DNA of 64,000 bases from UBA1479 sp040216635 (lineage in GTDB: Bacteria; Pseudomonadota; Alphaproteobacteria; Rhodospirillales; Casp-alpha2). Of this stretch, positions 61,490 to 64,000 are shown one piece after another. The translations under genes and the position numbers were made by a program. The stretch covers positions 1 through 64,000 of the forward strand of contig JAVJOU010000014.1 of NCBI GenBank assembly GCA_040216635.1, read 5' to 3'. The notes under the pieces are model-generated. The model searched no databases, was not told the DNA's origin, and worked only from the letters and a program-made list of their open reading frames with translations. Position 1 is the stretch's first letter, and each line of letters begins with the position of its first letter.

Positions 61490-62068
61490 ATGATCCTTTC
61501 TCTTTTCAAACGATCTTCGGGGCTTACGGCAGCACGCGGGCTATACGGCGATATCGTGCGCCAGGCCCGCCTGCCGATTTTCTATGGCAAGGAAGGCGGG
61601 GTCGCCGACAGTGAAGACGGCCGCTATGACCTTATTCTTCTACATGTGTTCCTTGTTCTTGAACGCCTCGGGCGAATCACCCCCGATCCGTCGACGCTCA
61701 AGCAGGACTTGTTTGACGTTCTGTTCGAGGATCTCGACCTCAACCTGCGCGAGATGGGCTACGGCGACGAAGGGGTCCGCCGACGCATCCAGAAGATGGT
61801 CGAAGGCTTTTACGGCCGCATGACCGCCTATCGGGACGGACTTGCCGGTGATGACGACACTCTGTTCGCCGCACTTAAACGCAACCTTTACCGCAATATC
61901 GAACCTGATGACGCCCAGGTGGCCCGCCTTGCAGGCTATATCCGCAGCCAAACCGATGCCCTTAACGCCCTGAACGATGCCGATTTTCTTGCCGGGAAAG
62001 CCGGGTTTTCTCCGCCGAAATGGGCCGTTAATCCCGCAGAAGGGCAGAAAGGGGGAGGCGGGACATGA
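61490..62068 (+). CDS. Ubiquinol-cytochrome c reductase chaperone (CBP3-like)
   Basis: From ATG 61490 the 192-residue protein has GLYGDIVRQARLPIFYGKEGGVADSEDGRYDL, LHVFLVLERLGR, and LFDVLFEDLDLNLREMGYGDEGVRRRIQKM, typical of the Cbp3/UQCC1 domain. It assists assembly of cytochrome b in the bc1 complex. Upstream in-frame codons could extend it toward 61382, but those residues are not family-like. It overlaps the yceD gene by ATGA and is divergent from bamE. Confidence 0.92.
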   Translation: MILSLFKRSSGLTAARGLYGDIVRQARLPIFYGKEGGVADSEDGRYDLILLHVFLVLERLGRITPDPSTLKQDLFDVLFEDLDLNLREMGYGDEGVRRRIQKMVEGFYGRMTAYRDGLAGDDDTLFAALKRNLYRNIEPDDAQVARLAGYIRSQTDALNALNDADFLAGKAGFSPPKWAVNPAEGQKGGGGT

Positions 62069-62610
62069 CCGCAGATTTGGATTTCCCGATCAGCCGTCCG
62101 GTGCAGCTGAACGAGCTTTTGCACGGTAAATCCCAGGAAATCACCATCGATGCGAATGAAAGCGACCGCCGGGCCTTGGCCGCCTATCTCGACATTCCCG
62201 AGGTCAAATTACTGACCGCGCGGGTCATGTTGCGCGCCGAGCCAGGGCGTATCTTTCTCCTGGAAGGAACGGTAAAGGCAGAGATCGTGCAATCCTGTGT
62301 CACGACCCTGATGCCGGTAGAAGAAACGATCGACGGGCCGATTCGTCGGGTTTTCCGAGATTCTCCGCCCGATGACGGTGATTTGGAGATGGATCCGTTC
62401 GACGACGACATGCCCGATGAAATTGAGGCTGGCATGATCGACGCCGGCGCGGTAGTTTGCGAGCATATCGCCCTGGAAATGGAGCCTTATCCGCGCCATG
62501 CGGATGCTCCGACAGAGCACAGCCCGCCTTCGTCTGAAGAGAACGATCGGCAGACCCGCAGCGACAACCCGTTCGCGGTCCTTGCGCAGATACGTGATCT
62601 TGAAAAATAA
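62065..62610 (+). CDS. yceD: YceD-family (DUF177) protein
   Basis: The 181-residue protein shows the DUF177 pattern: SRPVQLNELLHGKSQEITID near the start, GTVKAEIVQSCVTTLMPVEETIDGPIRRVF, an acidic stretch, DAGAVVCEHIALEMEPYPRH, and the C-terminal NPFAVLAQIRDL. This family is almost always upstream of rpmF-plsX and influences 23S rRNA in some bacteria. It overlaps the chaperone gene by ATGA and precedes rpmF by 105 bp. Confidence 0.92.
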   Translation: MTADLDFPISRPVQLNELLHGKSQEITIDANESDRRALAAYLDIPEVKLLTARVMLRAEPGRIFLLEGTVKAEIVQSCVTTLMPVEETIDGPIRRVFRDSPPDDGDLEMDPFDDDMPDEIEAGMIDAGAVVCEHIALEMEPYPRHADAPTEHSPPSSEENDRQTRSDNPFAVLAQIRDLEK

Positions 62611-62715
62611 TGGTGGGTTAGCGCTTGCAGGCAATAGCGAGATTGTTTAAGTAACCGGCTTTGCGCCGCAGGCGGTTCGCCGCCCGGGCGTTTTTTTAAA
62701 TGAGGTGTAGTCAGC

Positions 62716-62901
62716 ATGGCTGTTCCAAAGAAGAAAGTCTCGAAGTCGAAAAGGGACATGCGGCGAGCTCATCATCGCCTGTCGCCGTCTTCGTACAACG
62801 AGTGCTCCAATTGCGGTGAGCTGAAACGCCCCCACCATGTGTGTCAGGCGTGCGGTCACTATGACGACCGCGAAGTGGTTGAAGCCGACGACGCCGCGTA
62901 G
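62716..62901 (+). CDS. rpmF: 50S ribosomal protein L32
   Basis: The 61-residue protein begins MAVPKKKVSKSKRDMRRAHH and has a four-cysteine zinc motif (CSNCGELKRPHHVCQACGHY), so it is the zinc-binding (C+) type. Such L32 proteins can be replaced by C- paralogues in zinc-poor cells; only the C+ gene is seen here. The yceD-rpmF-plsX order is near universal. Confidence 0.97.
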   Translation: MAVPKKKVSKSKRDMRRAHHRLSPSSYNECSNCGELKRPHHVCQACGHYDDREVVEADDAA

Positions 62902-62951
62902 TCTGCCTTTCAGGCGCTAACACAACGAGGCTGTCGGGAAAGGACTTTTCC

Positions 62952-64000
62952 TTGTCGGATAACCTGACGCTCTCCATCGATGCCATGGGCGGGGACAACG
63001 CCCCCAACATGGTCGTGGAAGGCGTGGACACGGCTCTTGAGCGGCTGACGAACGTCAGCTTCCTGCTGTTCGGCGACGAAGCGCGCCTGAACCCGCTGTT
63101 GGACCGGTTTCCCCGGGCCCGCGCAGCGTGTCAGGTGCGTCATACCGCGGATGTCGTAACGAATGATGCGAAACCGGCCCAAGCACTTCGCCAGGGCCGG
63201 AATTCCAGCATGCGCCTGGCCATCAATGCGGTTGGGGACGGCGAAGCTGCGGGCATCGTTTCCGCGGGCAATACGGGTGCGCTCATGGCCATGGCCAAGT
63301 TCGTGCTCAAGACCTTGCCGGGCATCGACCGGCCGGCCATCGCGACCTACTTTCCGACCCGCAAGGGCGAGAGCGTGATGCTCGACCTGGGAGCCAATGT
63401 CGAATGCGATGCCGAAAACCTGATTCAGTTCGCCGTAATGGGCGAAGTTTTCGCACGCAACGTTCTGGGCCTGGAAAAGCCCACCGTCGGCATTCTCAAC
63501 GTCGGCCAGGAAGACCTTAAGGGCAATCAGGCGGTCAAGCTTGCGTCCCAGGGATTGATGAATTCGAAATTGCCGCTGCGATTCCACGGTTTCGTCGAAG
63601 GCGATGACATCGGGGCTGGAACCGTGGACGTGATCGTCACGGACGGCTTCACCGGCAATATCGCGCTGAAAACAGCAGAAGGCACCGCCAAACTGTTCGG
63701 CCAGTTCCTGAAAGAAGCGCTGACCAGTTCTCTGCCCGCCAAGATCGGGGCATTGCTGGCCAAATCGGCGCTGATGACATTCAAGATGCGGGTCGATCCC
63801 CGGCGCTACAACGGCGCCATGTTCGTCGGCCTAAACGGGATTTGCGTGAAAAGTCACGGCGGAACGGATGCTCTTGGCTTTGCCAACGCCATCCATGTGG
63901 CCTATGAACTGATCTCCAACAATTTCAACGAAAGCATCAAGGAAGACTACGAGCAGTTTCGTGCCTCCTTCGATCCGAACACGATGACAGACACTCCAAA
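62952..64000 (+). CDS. plsX: Phosphate acyltransferase PlsX (3' end outside window)
   Basis: The start is TTG 62952 (AAAGGA upstream); the frame stays open for 349 codons to the right edge. The product starts SDNLTLSIDAMGGDNAPNMVVEG and includes SSMRLAINAVGDGEAAGIVSAGNTGALMA, ATYFPTRKGESVMLDLGANVE, and GFVEGDDIGAGTVDVIVTDGFTGNIALK. It converts acyl-ACP to acyl-phosphate for phospholipid synthesis. Length reached already matches the family, so only a few codons should be missing. A shorter ATG start would delete the conserved N-terminal strand. Confidence 0.94.
   Translation, partial: MSDNLTLSIDAMGGDNAPNMVVEGVDTALERLTNVSFLLFGDEARLNPLLDRFPRARAACQVRHTADVVTNDAKPAQALRQGRNSSMRLAINAVGDGEAAGIVSAGNTGALMAMAKFVLKTLPGIDRPAIATYFPTRKGESVMLDLGANVECDAENLIQFAVMGEVFARNVLGLEKPTVGILNVGQEDLKGNQAVKLASQGLMNSKLPLRFHGFVEGDDIGAGTVDVIVTDGFTGNIALKTAEGTAKLFGQFLKEALTSSLPAKIGALLAKSALMTFKMRVDPRRYNGAMFVGLNGICVKSHGGTDALGFANAIHVAYELISNNFNESIKEDYEQFRASFDPNTMTDTP

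Overview
This window looks like ordinary chromosomal core DNA of a GC-rich, motile, respiring alphaproteobacterium, most likely of the Rhodospirillales type. The evidence is the E1-beta subunit of pyruvate dehydrogenase fused to a lipoyl domain, the order pdhA-pdhB-pdhC-lpd-lipA-coq10, a single bifunctional Rsh protein beside rpoZ, a block lepB-rnc-era-recO, a block nrdR-ribD-ribE-ribBX-ribH-nusB-thiL, a membrane pyrophosphatase of the H+-pumping potassium-independent type, a bactofilin with its M23 peptidase partner, DUF4169 and DUF4170 proteins, and a cytochrome bc1 assembly chaperone of the CBP3 type. No rRNA, tRNA, CRISPR array, prophage or transposase gene was seen.

Layout. 1-1.5 kb: 3' end of enolase, an FtsB-like septum protein and two tandem ABM-fold genes. 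1.7-8.4 kb: the pyruvate dehydrogenase and lipoate operon, ending in a coq10-like gene. 8.4-10.2 kb, minus strand: an unknown exported protein, cinA/pncC and pgpA. 10.5-12.3 kb: a LytM peptidase overlapping a bactofilin gene. 12.3-16.4 kb, minus strand: a PLP dehydratase, a haloacid dehalogenase and a lytic transglycosylase. 16.5-18.7 kb: dapA, smpB and a sulfite-oxidase-like enzyme, then a composite palindromic repeat. 18.8-22.3 kb: GST, DUF4170, DUF4169, uracil-DNA glycosylase, NYN nuclease and folK. 22.4-29.5 kb: rpoZ, rsh, pdxJ, acpS, lepB, rnc, era and recO. 29.7-31.9 kb: parC, interrupted by an in-frame amber codon. 31.9-34.8 kb, minus strand: bpt, motB and motA. 35-42.9 kb: flavin reductase with a membrane-anchored methyltransferase, ilvA, a penicillin-acylase family enzyme, a class III CoA-transferase with an alpha/beta hydrolase, and a CheW protein. 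42.9-47.7 kb: hemB and the fused isobutyryl-CoA mutase icmF. 47.7-50.3 kb: a LysR regulator divergent from pirin and an isochorismatase-like hydrolase. 50.6-58.4 kb: rpiB, glyA, the nrdR/riboflavin/nusB/thiL series and a FliL-like gene. 58.6-64 kb: hppA, a BamE-like lipoprotein, the bc1 chaperone, yceD, rpmF and the 5' part of plsX.

Functionally the window joins central carbon entry (enolase, PDH, lipoate), envelope growth (FtsB, LytM/bactofilin, Slt, BamE, PlsX), translation and stress control (SmpB, Rsh, omega, RNase III, Era), riboflavin, B6, thiamin and heme cofactor synthesis, and motility (MotAB, CheW, FliL-like). I found no convincing self-contained new defence or mobile system. The most striking anomaly is the amber codon at 30427-30429 inside parC, normally an essential gene. 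Other points worth following are several uncharacterised dyads in promoter or leader positions (pdh, icmF, pirin), a 140-bp composite repeat, and a few conserved but poorly understood gene pairs.
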